From positions 53,154 through 117,153 of the forward strand of contig DAHUYW010000010.1 in assembly GCA_027306915.1 (NCBI GenBank): a stretch of DNA of 64,000 nt. Reading direction: 5' to 3'. Source of the DNA: Spirochaetales bacterium. Its GTDB lineage: Bacteria > Spirochaetota > Spirochaetia > DAHUYW01. The first letter of the stretch is position 1, and each line of letters begins with the position of its first letter. Of the stretch, positions 15,837 to 24,832 are shown piece after piece. The notes beneath the pieces are model-generated. The model searched no databases, was not told where the DNA came from, and worked only from the letters and a program-made list of their open reading frames with translations. Position numbers and translations under genes: made by a program.

Positions 15837-16903
15837 ATGGGACTCCTCGAGCGACTCGGAAAGAAACCGCCGGTGGCGGGGACACGGGAGGGGCTCCTGC
15901 GCAGGGCGGTGAGAATCCGCGAGCGCAGAGCTCCGGCCGATGCGGGCTTTCCCGTCTCAAAAAAAAAACTGACGAGCCTCCTCACGACGCTTCCCGGATA
16001 GCGCTCGCCACTCTCACCGACGCAGTTGCAAAGCTCGAACCCGGCCTCGATCTTGGGGGGGAGCTCTTTGCGCTCTACAGCGAGGCCTTCCGAATTGAGA
16101 AGGGGGCGCTCCTTCTTCCCGACGAGAGCGAAGGGGTCTTCTCCCCGTGGGCTCTTTCGGGGTTCGACCGCACCACCGCGCACCGCCTACGCATCCCGCA
16201 CGAGTTCGTCCTTTCGTTCTCAGGGACCGTCGAAGGGAACGTGACGACCCTTGCGCGAAGGGAGCTCGTTCCCCTTCAGTCCTACTTTTCGACGCGGGAG
16301 TTTGGGCTCATCGAGAAGCTTCTCTTCGTCCCCTTCGTCGTTGGCGGCCAGGTGGTAGCCCTTCTCCTCGTCGCCCGCGCCGCGGAGTTTCCAACGGGCA
16401 GGTCCGACGTCCTTCGATACATCGAGGAGTCCGCGCTCATCGCCGCGCCGCTTATTCGGAAGTCCCGCACAGTCATCCAGCCGGATCGTCCCGCCGCGCC
16501 TCGCAGCGATCTCGGTTCACGCCTGAGCGAGATACTCGCCAAGGCCGCCGAAGAAAAGCATTTCATCCTCTTCGTCAAGCTGGACCTCACCCAACTTACC
16601 GCCGCCCTCCCCGCTCACGGGGAAGGCGTGGATCCCTATCACTTGCGCAAGGATATCGTGCGGGTGCTCTCGTCGATGGTTTCCGGGAGCGGCGAGCTCA
16701 TCCGCCTCGCCCCCAACCGGCTTCTGCTTACCCTCAACAGCCGTACGTCCCACGATGAGCGCCTTGTCATCCATCAGATCTGCTCGGGGCTCGGCTCTCT
16801 CTTCGGCGCTCGCCTTGAGCCTGCCCAGCTCCACTTCCGCTCCTGGACCTATCCGCAGGAAGCGGTTTCCGTCGATGAGCTCATCGCCGAGATCAGCCAA
16901 TGA
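15837..16903 (+). pseudogene. GAF-like protein gene interrupted by a frameshift at an A10 tract
   Basis: The ATG at 15837, 1 base after the preceding stop, opens a frame reading MGLLERLGKKPPVAGTREG that stops after 54 codons. At 15959-15968 ten consecutive A residues occur; moving to the -1 frame inside this run gives an uninterrupted continuation (TDEPPHDASRIALATLTDAV) to the stop at 16903, for about 355 residues in all. The continuation has a GAF-like region (LFALYSEAFRIEKGALLLPD, IEKLLFVPFVVGGQVVALLL) and a C-terminal domain resembling a reduced GGDEF fold. Loss of two As or gain of one restores the frame. It could be a true mutation, a phase-variable switch, slippage-dependent expression or an assembly error. 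Nothing downstream is decayed, which argues against an old pseudogene. Confidence 0.75.
15959..15968 (+). other. A10 homopolymer, slippery site
   Basis: Ten As in coding sequence that is otherwise GC-rich. The upstream and downstream halves of the GAF-like gene meet here in frames that differ by -1. Runs of nine or more As are known to allow RNA polymerase slippage. Confidence 0.85.
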
Positions 16904-18548
16904 ATCGCCTGTTACTCTTGCGCGCGCGCGATCGGGAGAGCTCTACGCGCAAGCCGGAGGCGTCCGGATTCATTCCGCCTATGATCCGCGGCGAGAGGCT
17001 CGGCGGTTCATCGAAACCCAGGCGGCCGACCCGCCGCCCTCCACCTGGGTCGTGCTCGGCGAGGCCCTCGGCTATCTGACCGACGCCATTCGGGAGCGCT
17101 CGTCACGCGCTCGAGTCCTTCAAATCTGCTACCATCCTAGCCTCGCCGGTCGGGACGAGGCTGCCCGATGGACCCCCGCATCGATCGAAACCATCGAGAC
17201 CTTTCTCAACCGGCTCTTGAGCGAGCTCGAGATCGAGGGACTCAAGGTCATCGAGTGGTCACCTTCCGGCGCTGCATTCCCTCGAGAGGCTGAACGGGCA
17301 AAGGCAGCGCTCGCCCAGGTAGTTCGCGAGATCTCGGGCAGCGTTACGACGACGCGGGCCTTCGGGCTGCGCTGGGCACGCAACTGCCTGGCGAACTTCC
17401 TCGCACTTGACCTACTTGGCGACCTCACGCGCGCGCCTTCCGAAGCGCCGCCGCCGAAGGCCGTGGTCATCGCCGCCTCGGGACCCTCCCTCTCCGAGGC
17501 GCTGCCGCTCCTCCGAGAGCTGCGAGCGAGATTGCTGATCCTATCCCTCCCCTCTTCCCTCGCCGCCCTTGCAGCGGCGGAGCTGCGGCCGGATCTTCTC
17601 GTCGCCACGGACGGCGGCTCGTGGGCCTCCTTCCACCTCGCGCAGATCCTGCGTCTCCCCCCGGGCGAGCCCCTTCCCATCGCCATGCCCCTGTCGGCGG
17701 CGCGCGGAGCGTGGCAAGCAGCCGGCCCGATCCTTGTCCTCAGTCAGGGGAGTCTCTTCGAGCGCGAGCTTCTTGCCGCAAGCGGCCTCCCGGCCCTTCC
17801 GATCGCCTCCCGTGGCACAGTGGCCGCCGCCGCAGTCTCGTTGGCTCTTGTCCTCACCCGAGGGCCCGTCGTCCTGGCGGGTCTCGACCTGTGTTTTCGC
17901 GACATCCTTGAGCACGCCCGGCCGCACACCTTCGACCCCCTCTGGGAGCGAGGCCAATCGCGCCTTGCACCGGCCTACGGCGCCCTCGTCCAAAGGGCGG
18001 TCGACCGCGCACCGCACCTGGGCGCCTCTGCCGAGGCTCGATCCTCTACGGCTTTCAGGACCTATGCCGGCTGGTTCTCCGGGCTCGCAAACGACGAGCG
18101 GCGTCTCTTCCGCCTCAATCCGTCGTCGGTAGCGCTGCCGGCGCTCACGCCCCTCGATGGTAGCGGACTTCGAAGGCTCGCCGGCGAAACGACCCCCGGA
18201 GCCTCGAGGATCGCATCCCGCTCTGCATCAGTCCCTCCCTTCCCGGAGCGCGCCTCGGTCGTTGATGCAGTTCTCTCCTCCCTCGAGGAACGGCTCGCGG
18301 CAGGACGGCGAACCCTCCTCGCCTTAGGGTCCTCCGACGAGAGGAGCGGGGGGGAGCTTGCAGTTGACCCCGAGCTCGGCGAGATTCTCTACGAGCTCGA
18401 TACCGCCGGACTCTTCGAAGCGAAGCGGGCCGCGCGCCTTGACGGCTATGACCCTGCACGCCGGCGCCTGCTTCAGTCAATCGAGACCACGGAGAGCCAT
18501 TTCAGGGCAATGCGAGCCCTCTACCTGCCGGGATCATCCCGAGGGTGA
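16875..18548 (+). CDS. MptE-like (DUF115, motility accessory factor type) protein
   Basis: The 557-residue product carries the DUF115/MptE-like core: AVVIAASGPSLSEALPLLRE, then RLLILSLPSSLAALAAAELR, PDLLVATDGGSWASFHLAQI and GPVVLAGLDLCFRDILEHAR. In other bacteria this fold is found in 6-hydroxymethylpterin diphosphokinase and in Maf proteins linked to flagellin glycosylation with nonulosonic acids. The ATG at 16875 overlaps the end of the GAF-like gene by 29 bases, so translation is probably coupled and would depend on that gene being read through. The N-terminal 170 residues are less typical. Spirochaetes glycosylate flagellins, so a motility role is plausible but not shown. Confidence 0.82.
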   Translation: MSSSPRSANESPVTLARARSGELYAQAGGVRIHSAYDPRREARRFIETQAADPPPSTWVVLGEALGYLTDAIRERSSRARVLQICYHPSLAGRDEAARWTPASIETIETFLNRLLSELEIEGLKVIEWSPSGAAFPREAERAKAALAQVVREISGSVTTTRAFGLRWARNCLANFLALDLLGDLTRAPSEAPPPKAVVIAASGPSLSEALPLLRELRARLLILSLPSSLAALAAAELRPDLLVATDGGSWASFHLAQILRLPPGEPLPIAMPLSAARGAWQAAGPILVLSQGSLFERELLAASGLPALPIASRGTVAAAAVSLALVLTRGPVVLAGLDLCFRDILEHARPHTFDPLWERGQSRLAPAYGALVQRAVDRAPHLGASAEARSSTAFRTYAGWFSGLANDERRLFRLNPSSVALPALTPLDGSGLRRLAGETTPGASRIASRSASVPPFPERASVVDAVLSSLEERLAAGRRTLLALGSSDERSGGELAVDPELGEILYELDTAGLFEAKRAARLDGYDPARRRLLQSIETTESHFRAMRALYLPGSSRG

Positions 18549-18580
18549 GAGGAGACTATCCCTTGCCCCGTGCCGTTTCC

Positions 18581-19417
18581 TCACGAGACGGTGTAGGCGA
18601 TCCCCGCATAGCCGACGAATGAGTCCGAGGGGTGAAGATCGTGGCTGGTGTAGTGGTCGATGAGCGTTCCCGAGCGAACCCCGGAAAGGCGCGCGAAGGT
18701 GAGGGCTGCGACCGCTGCACCGGCGGAGCACGCGGAGCGCTCGCTGCCGCTTAAGGCGAGGGCTTCGTCACCCTTCATCGAGAGGAGGGCGTCGATGATC
18801 CGCCGGTCGGAGACCTCCATCACCCACTGCACGGCCCCCTGCCCCGCTCCCTTCGGAGCGAAGCGATACCCCGGACCGTAGTGGGTGAGGTCGGTGGAGC
18901 CCACCACGCGGAGCGCCCTGCCCAGCGCCCGTTCCGCATCGAAGAGCGCGCTGCCCAGCGCTGTCGCCTCCTGCGAAGGCGCAACGCGAAGCCAGAGCGC
19001 GGAGGCCTTCGGAAAATAGTACTTGACGAAGGGAAGCTGCACCTCAACGCTGTTGTCCCCCTCCACCTCTTCGCGGATCGCAAGGCGTTCGCGCAAAAAG
19101 CCGAGAAGCTCGCCGTCCGCGGGAAGATCGCCCAAGGGGGTGGCATAGCCCTCTTCAGGGGCAGCATAGGTTCCGGCTCGGGGCGGCAGGTGGCCGCCGA
19201 CGACGACGACCGTGATCGGGAGCTTCCCTCCGCCCGCGAGGCTTCCCACGGCGGTCCATGCAAGGCGGCCCGAGAAGGACCATCCGGCGTGCGGCGCCAC
19301 GCAGGCACAGGCTCCCGGCGTCGGCCGATGGGCGGCACTCCAGGCGGCGCACAGACGTCGTACGCCCTCTCCGCTCCCGGGATACCAGCCCTCAGGAAGC
19401 AAGCGCCTTCGCGTCAT
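18581..19417 (-). CDS. AmmeMemoRadiSam system protein B (MEMO1 family)
   Basis: The 278-residue product has the MEMO blocks in order: CVAPHAGWSFSGRLAW, VVVGGHLPP, EGDNSVEVQLPFVKYYF, VVGSTDLTHYGPGYRF and SACSAGAAVAALTFARL. The conserved His and Cys in these blocks form the metal-binding site seen in human MEMO1. MEMO proteins resemble extradiol dioxygenases; in bacteria they often accompany an AMMECR1 protein and a radical SAM enzyme, neither of which is here. The ATG at 19417 has GAGGAAGG directly upstream; a longer frame to 19495 is not supported. Convergent with the MptE-like gene and divergent from the next. Confidence 0.92.
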   Translation of the reverse strand: MTRRRLLPEGWYPGSGEGVRRLCAAWSAAHRPTPGACACVAPHAGWSFSGRLAWTAVGSLAGGGKLPITVVVVGGHLPPRAGTYAAPEEGYATPLGDLPADGELLGFLRERLAIREEVEGDNSVEVQLPFVKYYFPKASALWLRVAPSQEATALGSALFDAERALGRALRVVGSTDLTHYGPGYRFAPKGAGQGAVQWVMEVSDRRIIDALLSMKGDEALALSGSERSACSAGAAVAALTFARLSGVRSGTLIDHYTSHDLHPSDSFVGYAGIAYTVS

Positions 19418-19453
19418 ACCCTTCCTCAATCGAATCGTACCACAAAAAAGCAG

Positions 19454-19481
19454 TTCACAATGATCGGATTTCCCGTATAAT
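19454..19481 (+). promoter_or_regulatory. Promoter of the degenerate-GGDEF sensor gene
   Basis: TTCACA (19454-19459), a 16-base spacer and a perfect TATAAT (19476-19481), 12 bases before the ATG. The expected leader would be about 6 bases, and no ribosome-binding site is visible. Confidence 0.65.
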
Positions 19482-19493
19482 GAGTGCGTTGCC

Positions 19494-21479
19494 ATGGGCC
19501 GGAAAATCGCGCTGCTCTACACCGTCTTCAGCATTCTCGCGCTCCTTGTCCTCTCGGTTTGGACCACGAGCAGCCTCCTCGATACAAAGGCCCACAACCT
19601 GGCCTCCGCGGCGCGACGATTCAACGCGCTCACCCGCGACGTCGCCTCGACATACACAAGCTCCGGCGGATCTGACACCGCTACCTTTCGATCCTTCGTG
19701 CGGTCGCTCTTTCTCTCCGATCCGACGATCGAGGTCCTGCTCGTCGAATCGCCGGAGGGGGGTCTGCAATACCTCTTTGCGCGACACGCCGGCTACGTCC
19801 AGAATCCCGAGAGCATAGAGCGCTCGTGGCGCGGCTCGATCGTGTACAACACGACGCTCGAGCGGCTCTTCTCGGCTCCCCTTCCACTTCCGGGCCATCC
19901 TCGCGCCGAGCTGCAGGCGGTCTATGCGATTTTCGATAGGGCGTCGCTTGACTCGACCCTGCGACCGCTCTTGGCGGCTCTGCTCGGCTTCGTCATCCTA
20001 ACCGGAATTGTCATCGCCTTCGTTTCGATTCTTCGCGCCGGACGGTTGCCAGCGGTCGCGACCGAGCCGCACGAGCTCCCTCACGGTCCGCTTGGGCGGC
20101 CGGAGGGGGAGCGTCCCAATGCTCGCTCCGCGGGAGCCGCTCAGGAGCCGTCGTACGCCCCGCAGACTCCTCCGGTCGCTCCAGCCCCGGCAGCCGTTCC
20201 CCACGTGGAACCGGTGCAGTCTGAGACGGTCTCGGAGGAGCGAGATGCCGCCGCGAGAAACGACGAACGGTGGTCCGCCCTTTCTGAGGAGGTCGTTCCC
20301 CTCGAGCTCGAATCGCCGGTCGGTGCAGCCGCATCCGCGCGCGCAGTCGCCCCTGGAGCGAGGAGAGCCGCCGAAGAGCTGCCCCCCGGCGTGGTTCTCC
20401 CAACCCTCGAGGAGATAGCAGCAGAGGGCGTAGCGGAGGTTGTCCCGACGTCGGAGGCTCTCGCCGCGAGAGGAGCAGCGCCGGAAAGGGTCGCCGAGCA
20501 CGACCGAGAGGCCCCCCTCCCCGCCTCCTCCGAAGAGCGGCTTCCAAGCGCAGAGGACGAGCTTGCCGACATTGAGGATTACGAAGATCTTGAAACCCTC
20601 GATGGGAGCCCGTCTCCCGAGGGTGATGAGCCCCGCAGGCGCTCCTCCGACCTCCCGCGTCGACCTGCACCGCCTCATCGCGAGCCCGAGCCCTCGGCCC
20701 GTGCGGAGTCCCCTCGACAGGCCGAGTCGGCCCCGACGTCTTTCGATCTCCCCGAGGAAGATGAGGAGATCGCCGAGCTCGAGGAGATCCCTGAAGAAGC
20801 GGAGAGCCCGGCGCTCGCGGCCAGGCCGCCGGCCGACGGCTCGGCTGGCGCACCCGCCGCGAGCAAGGACGGCGACGGCGGGCTCTTGAAGCGGCTCCTG
20901 GCGCAAAGCGCTTCCCGCGGAGCCGCCGGGCGCGCACCGGCAGCCGAAAGCAGCGGCACGCAACAATCCGCAGCCTACTCGCAGGCCGACCGCGGCGCTC
21001 CCCTCGGGCTCTTCGCTCCCGAAACCGGGCTGGGATGGTCCGAGTATTTCGAGAAGCGCCTATCCTTCGAAATAGATCGTTGCGCCTCGTTCGACCAGGA
21101 TCTCTCGATCGCCCTGATGCGATGCAATGCGCCCATCGGAGCGGAGGCGCGCAAGGAGCTCGCCCGCGAGATTCTTCTCAACTTTACCTTTCAAGATCTC
21201 TGCTTTGAGTATGGAGACGACGGCTTCGCCGTGATCCTTCCCAACGTGGACATCGACGGGGCGCTGCGGAAGCTGGAGACCTTCCAGGGACGCATCGCCG
21301 AGGAGGAGGAGAGGCTCCCCGGCCTGTGCATCGGGCTCGCGGCACGCAACGGACGGCTCCTTCCCGGCGCCCGACTGCGCTCGGAGGCGGAAAGCGCCCT
21401 TGCGAAGGCTCTTGCCAGCACGACGGAGACTATCGTCGCTGTCCTGATCGACCCCGGCCTCTACCGCAGGCACGCATAG
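19494..21479 (+). CDS. Membrane sensor with long acidic linker and degenerate GGDEF domain
   Basis: The 661-residue product has a span at about residues 5-27, an external domain of about 130 residues, a second span near 160-182 (PLLAALLGFVILTGIVIAFV), then about 310 residues of disordered Ala/Glu/Pro-rich linker and a C-terminal domain of about 150 residues. That last domain aligns by eye with diguanylate cyclases (ETGLGWSEYFEKRLSFEIDR, then CFEYGDDGFAVILPNVDIDG), but the active-site GGDEF is GDDGF, so it should not make cyclic di-GMP. It may bind a nucleotide or act as a protein dock. Neighbour and partner unknown. Confidence 0.82.
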   Translation: MGRKIALLYTVFSILALLVLSVWTTSSLLDTKAHNLASAARRFNALTRDVASTYTSSGGSDTATFRSFVRSLFLSDPTIEVLLVESPEGGLQYLFARHAGYVQNPESIERSWRGSIVYNTTLERLFSAPLPLPGHPRAELQAVYAIFDRASLDSTLRPLLAALLGFVILTGIVIAFVSILRAGRLPAVATEPHELPHGPLGRPEGERPNARSAGAAQEPSYAPQTPPVAPAPAAVPHVEPVQSETVSEERDAAARNDERWSALSEEVVPLELESPVGAAASARAVAPGARRAAEELPPGVVLPTLEEIAAEGVAEVVPTSEALAARGAAPERVAEHDREAPLPASSEERLPSAEDELADIEDYEDLETLDGSPSPEGDEPRRRSSDLPRRPAPPHREPEPSARAESPRQAESAPTSFDLPEEDEEIAELEEIPEEAESPALAARPPADGSAGAPAASKDGDGGLLKRLLAQSASRGAAGRAPAAESSGTQQSAAYSQADRGAPLGLFAPETGLGWSEYFEKRLSFEIDRCASFDQDLSIALMRCNAPIGAEARKELAREILLNFTFQDLCFEYGDDGFAVILPNVDIDGALRKLETFQGRIAEEEERLPGLCIGLAARNGRLLPGARLRSEAESALAKALASTTETIVAVLIDPGLYRRHA

Positions 21480-21597
21480 CAGGTTGCCGGCGAGGTGGTG
21501 GCCCCGTCCGCCGAATCGGTGCTTGCTGCGGCTTCTAACCGGAAATCGGTGCGTGAAGGCGCCGTTTTGGCGCTCCCATTGAAATTGTCGTCAAACG

Positions 21598-22560
21598 CTA
21601 ACCTCTCTCCGACAGCTCCGGCAGGCTTCTGATCAGCCTCCCGAGCGTCCACTGATTGACCAGGTACACATAGGGCTGATCTTCGCGCTTTACGTAGAAG
21701 CGTGAGCCGTCGCGGTTGCCGACGTCGATCACCCAACGTCCGCCCTCTACATCCGAAACCAACACCTGAGCTATCGGATGCTCGAGCCCGGTGGCCTTCT
21801 CTTCCGGATGGGGCACGAACTGGTCGCCCGTCAGTCCTATCAACTCAGCTTCAACCTCGAGAAGTCTCTTCGAATCGAGGGAATAGCTCGCGTCGCCTTG
21901 AACACTCCAACCGGTCCCACCGTCCTTGACGGTCGCGACGAGCAGATAGTCGGCGGTGATGCTCCTCCCCCCGACCTCGAAACGGCGTGCTCGCACCCCG
22001 ATCGTCTGGAGGGAATCGAGGGAGAGCCCCGAAGGAGCGATCCGAAGATCGCACCAGAAACTCGGGGCCTGTAGGAGGTAGCTAGAAATTGAGGAGACAG
22101 TCTCGTAGGTCGCATGAGAGCCCTCGCGACGAACGAAATCGCCCCCCTGCACCCCCTTGCCGACGTAAAGGTCAACCAGGGTGCTTCCCTGATCGCGGAC
22201 CACCACCCGGATTGCATGAGAGGGATCCAACGAGAAGCTACCCCAGGTGGCGGGATCGCGGCTCGCGATCCGTAGCGATCGCTCCGAGCGAATCGCCTGC
22301 AGAAAGCTCGCGATCCTGCCGCGGTCGGCCGGAAAGCGCTGCCCTTCGATGGCAATCCACCACCTCCCGCCCTCCCCGAGGGAAAGCCTCACGGCTTCCC
22401 CTGGTCCCGCGATGGAAAGGGAGCTCGACCGGCTCGGATCGAAACCGGGGAACAGAAGCTCCGTACGGCCTACCGGATTGACGATCCTTCCCAGGATATA
22501 CACGAGCACAAGAGCGCCCAGGACCGCGCTCAGGGCGAGAAGCTTCCGGCGGTATCTCAT
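21598..22560 (-). CDS. DUF4340-type protein of a Gld-like exporter operon
   Basis: The 320-residue product has an N-terminal span (LLALSAVLGALVLVYILGRI) and an external part with the repeated two-strand pattern of DUF4340, for example VRLSLGEGGRWWIAIEGQRF, PADRGRIASFLQAIRSERSL and KREDQPYVYLVNQWTLGRLI. DUF4340 proteins sit beside GldG-type ABC components in many bacteria. The ATG at 22560 overlaps the stop of the upstream gene (ATGA), so the longer open frame to 22725 is not used. Role in the complex is not known. Confidence 0.82.
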   Translation of the reverse strand: MRYRRKLLALSAVLGALVLVYILGRIVNPVGRTELLFPGFDPSRSSSLSIAGPGEAVRLSLGEGGRWWIAIEGQRFPADRGRIASFLQAIRSERSLRIASRDPATWGSFSLDPSHAIRVVVRDQGSTLVDLYVGKGVQGGDFVRREGSHATYETVSSISSYLLQAPSFWCDLRIAPSGLSLDSLQTIGVRARRFEVGGRSITADYLLVATVKDGGTGWSVQGDASYSLDSKRLLEVEAELIGLTGDQFVPHPEEKATGLEHPIAQVLVSDVEGGRWVIDVGNRDGSRFYVKREDQPYVYLVNQWTLGRLIRSLPELSERG

Positions 22561-24116
22561 CCCCTGCCCTCCCCCGACCGCTGCCTCCTCCTGCGCACCA
22601 GGGAGCGCCGCAGCCCGAAGAGAACCACGAAGAGCGGAACCAGAAAAATATTGACGATCTCCGCGAAACGAAAGGCAGCTCGCTTTGCCTTCGGATCCCC
22701 GATCCGGTCGAGCCGTGGGTCCCATTGCCCTTTCGTCTTGATCGTGAGAAGCGCATCGTTTCCCGTAAGCCAGTCGATCGCGTTCTCCGCAAAGCCGAGA
22801 TTGTACGCGCTGTCAGAGTAGTGGATGAGATCCGAAAGAAAGTCGTCATCTCCGACAACGACGAGGCGCGTCGGAGGGCTTGTCGCAGTCGCATCCGCGG
22901 CGCTTCGCGCAAAGCTCGGGAACCTCCCGGCGAGCGCATAGGCAAGGTCGTACTGTCCGGGTATCTGATTGCCGCTCGAATCGTAGCGTGAAACTTCGGA
23001 GGGATTGGTGTCGAAGCTCCCTTTCATGATCCACGCCGCGCGCGTCGACTTTACGAGGCTGTCGTAATGGACGCCGGAAAGATCAAGCTTCACGAGCGGG
23101 CTTGGCCACAGCAGGTCGAGCCCCTGAAAGTTTCTCGTAATCGGACTCGTTGTCGAGACGTCGTCGCGCCTGATTTCGAGCCAGTGGGGATAGGGGCCGA
23201 GGTTCTGCCAGGCATACCGGCCTCCCACCATGCGCAAGGTACGGAAGCTCTTGACGCTCTTGTCGAGCACGAGGGTGTTGGCGATGCGGACTCCATAGGT
23301 CGAGATGAGGTCCAGGATCGGAAGGCCGATGAGGGGGGTCGCCTGCAGGTTCCCGCGAGTGTCGATCGCCACACCGGGGACGCAAAAGAGCACGGGGCCG
23401 CCCTTCATCACGTAGCGGTCGATAGGGGCAAGATCGCTCATCGAGAGCTCCCTCCCTCCGAGCACCACCAAGGCGTCGAGCGAGCGCGGTATGGGCTCCC
23501 CTCGCGCTATCGGGACGGCTGCATAGGTCCGTCCAATCGAAGCTGCAAGAAGGCTGTAGTCGTTCTGCACGGTGCGCTGAGAGTCTCCGACAAGGATGCC
23601 GACCGCCCAATTCCGATTCTGGATCAGCTTCATGATGGCCGCGGTCACCTGGTACTCGAGGTTGTCCGTTCCCGCCACGAAGGGGATAACCGCCTGGTGA
23701 TCCAGATATTGGATGACTATCCCGGAATAGATGGTCGCCGTGGTCCGCTCGCCCTTGTCGATGATCTCCATCTGCTCCGGGTAGACGCCGATTGCCTGTA
23801 TCGCCTGCGCGACCCCCGTCTTCTCCGGGTCGACCGACCGCACCGTGATTCTGGCGTGGGAGTAGACCGCGTACTCGTCGAGGAGGTCAGTTACCTCCTG
23901 TGGGACAGGCGAGATTTTCTGCAACCGCTCGGAGACGTAGTAGGTTACGGCGGCCGGCTCGGAGAGGGAACGGTAGAGATTCTTGCTTGCCTGCGACAGC
24001 GTAAAGACCTGATCCTCGGTAAGATCCACGCGAAAGAAAAAGAGCGCCCCGTCGAGCGCGATGAAAACCGCAATCGCCACGACGAGCGCTGCAAGCAGAA
24101 GATCCCTCCCCTTCAT
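22557..24116 (-). CDS. GldG-like ABC transporter auxiliary protein
   Basis: From the ATG at 24116 the 519-residue product has a span at the N-terminus (LLLAALVVAIAVFIALDGAL), a large external region with DLTEDQVFTLSQASKNLYRS and the IQYLDHQAVIPFV segment typical of GldG/YnhG-type proteins, a Rossmann-like stretch LDALVVLGGRELSMSDLAPI, and a C-terminal span (IVNIFLVPLFVVLFGLRRSL). ATGA overlap with the permease gene upstream shows a tight operon. In gliding Bacteroidetes GldA/F/G is needed for motility; elsewhere the role is unclear. The open frame continues to 24842 but overlaps the permease completely. Confidence 0.87.
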   Translation of the reverse strand: MKGRDLLLAALVVAIAVFIALDGALFFFRVDLTEDQVFTLSQASKNLYRSLSEPAAVTYYVSERLQKISPVPQEVTDLLDEYAVYSHARITVRSVDPEKTGVAQAIQAIGVYPEQMEIIDKGERTTATIYSGIVIQYLDHQAVIPFVAGTDNLEYQVTAAIMKLIQNRNWAVGILVGDSQRTVQNDYSLLAASIGRTYAAVPIARGEPIPRSLDALVVLGGRELSMSDLAPIDRYVMKGGPVLFCVPGVAIDTRGNLQATPLIGLPILDLISTYGVRIANTLVLDKSVKSFRTLRMVGGRYAWQNLGPYPHWLEIRRDDVSTTSPITRNFQGLDLLWPSPLVKLDLSGVHYDSLVKSTRAAWIMKGSFDTNPSEVSRYDSSGNQIPGQYDLAYALAGRFPSFARSAADATATSPPTRLVVVGDDDFLSDLIHYSDSAYNLGFAENAIDWLTGNDALLTIKTKGQWDPRLDRIGDPKAKRAAFRFAEIVNIFLVPLFVVLFGLRRSLVRRRRQRSGEGRG

Positions 24117-24832
24117 CTCCCTCGTCTCCAAGCGAGGCTCTTCGTCGTTAGATAAAGGAAGAGCGCGGTCAGGAGCAGAAAGTAGAGAAGGTCGCGGGAG
24201 TCCAGCAGCCCCTTGTCGAAGCTCTCGAAGTGAGAGCGAAAGGAGATCCAGTTGAGGGTGGAGGCGAGCCAAGCGGGCAGGTCCATAAAGGCGTTCACGG
24301 TGCCGATGAGGGTGATGAAGAGCAGGGCGAGGACACCACAAAGGAACGCGGTAATCTGGTTCAGCACAAGTGAGGAGATGAATTGGCCGATTGCAATTCC
24401 AGCCGCCCCCAGCAGGAGCATCCCAAGGTACTCGCCGGCAATCTGCCCCTTCTGGAAATCCCCAAGAGGCGAAAGCGTGAGGGGAAGGGGAAGGGTAAGC
24501 AGGGCGATCACTACAAGAAGCACGAAGGCCGCAGCGAACTTCCCCGCCACAAGCTCCCATTCCCGGTACGGCAGCGTGAACAGGATCTCCGCAGTTCCCA
24601 GCCGCCTCTCCTCCGCCCAGATCCGCATGGAAAGAGCAGGAATAACGACGACATAGATGATCGGTACGATCGAAAAGTAGCCTCGAAGCGATGCGACATT
24701 CTGGAAGAGAAACTGATTCAGGTAGAGAAACCACACCGAGCCAAACACGAGAAAGGCGACGGTGACGACATAGGCGATCGGCGAGTTGAAGTAGGAGCGC
24801 AGCTCCTTCCTCACGATCGGCATCACCCTCAT
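24113..24832 (-). CDS. ABC-2 type permease (GldF-like)
   Basis: The 239-residue product has six hydrophobic spans in the ABC-2 order, beginning IVRKELRSYFNSPIAYVVTV, with the coupling-helix stretch EERRLGTAEILFTLPYREWE after the second span. It overlaps the downstream GldG-like gene and the upstream ATPase gene by 4 bases each. It should form the membrane channel for the ATPase. Confidence 0.9.
   Translation of the reverse strand: MRVMPIVRKELRSYFNSPIAYVVTVAFLVFGSVWFLYLNQFLFQNVASLRGYFSIVPIIYVVVIPALSMRIWAEERRLGTAEILFTLPYREWELVAGKFAAAFVLLVVIALLTLPLPLTLSPLGDFQKGQIAGEYLGMLLLGAAGIAIGQFISSLVLNQITAFLCGVLALLFITLIGTVNAFMDLPAWLASTLNWISFRSHFESFDKGLLDSRDLLYFLLLTALFLYLTTKSLAWRRGR

Noticed and set aside
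21540..21590. Rho-independent terminator between the convergent genes
   Set aside because: GCGCC-GTTTT-GGCGC can form a five-pair stem, but no T run follows on either strand.
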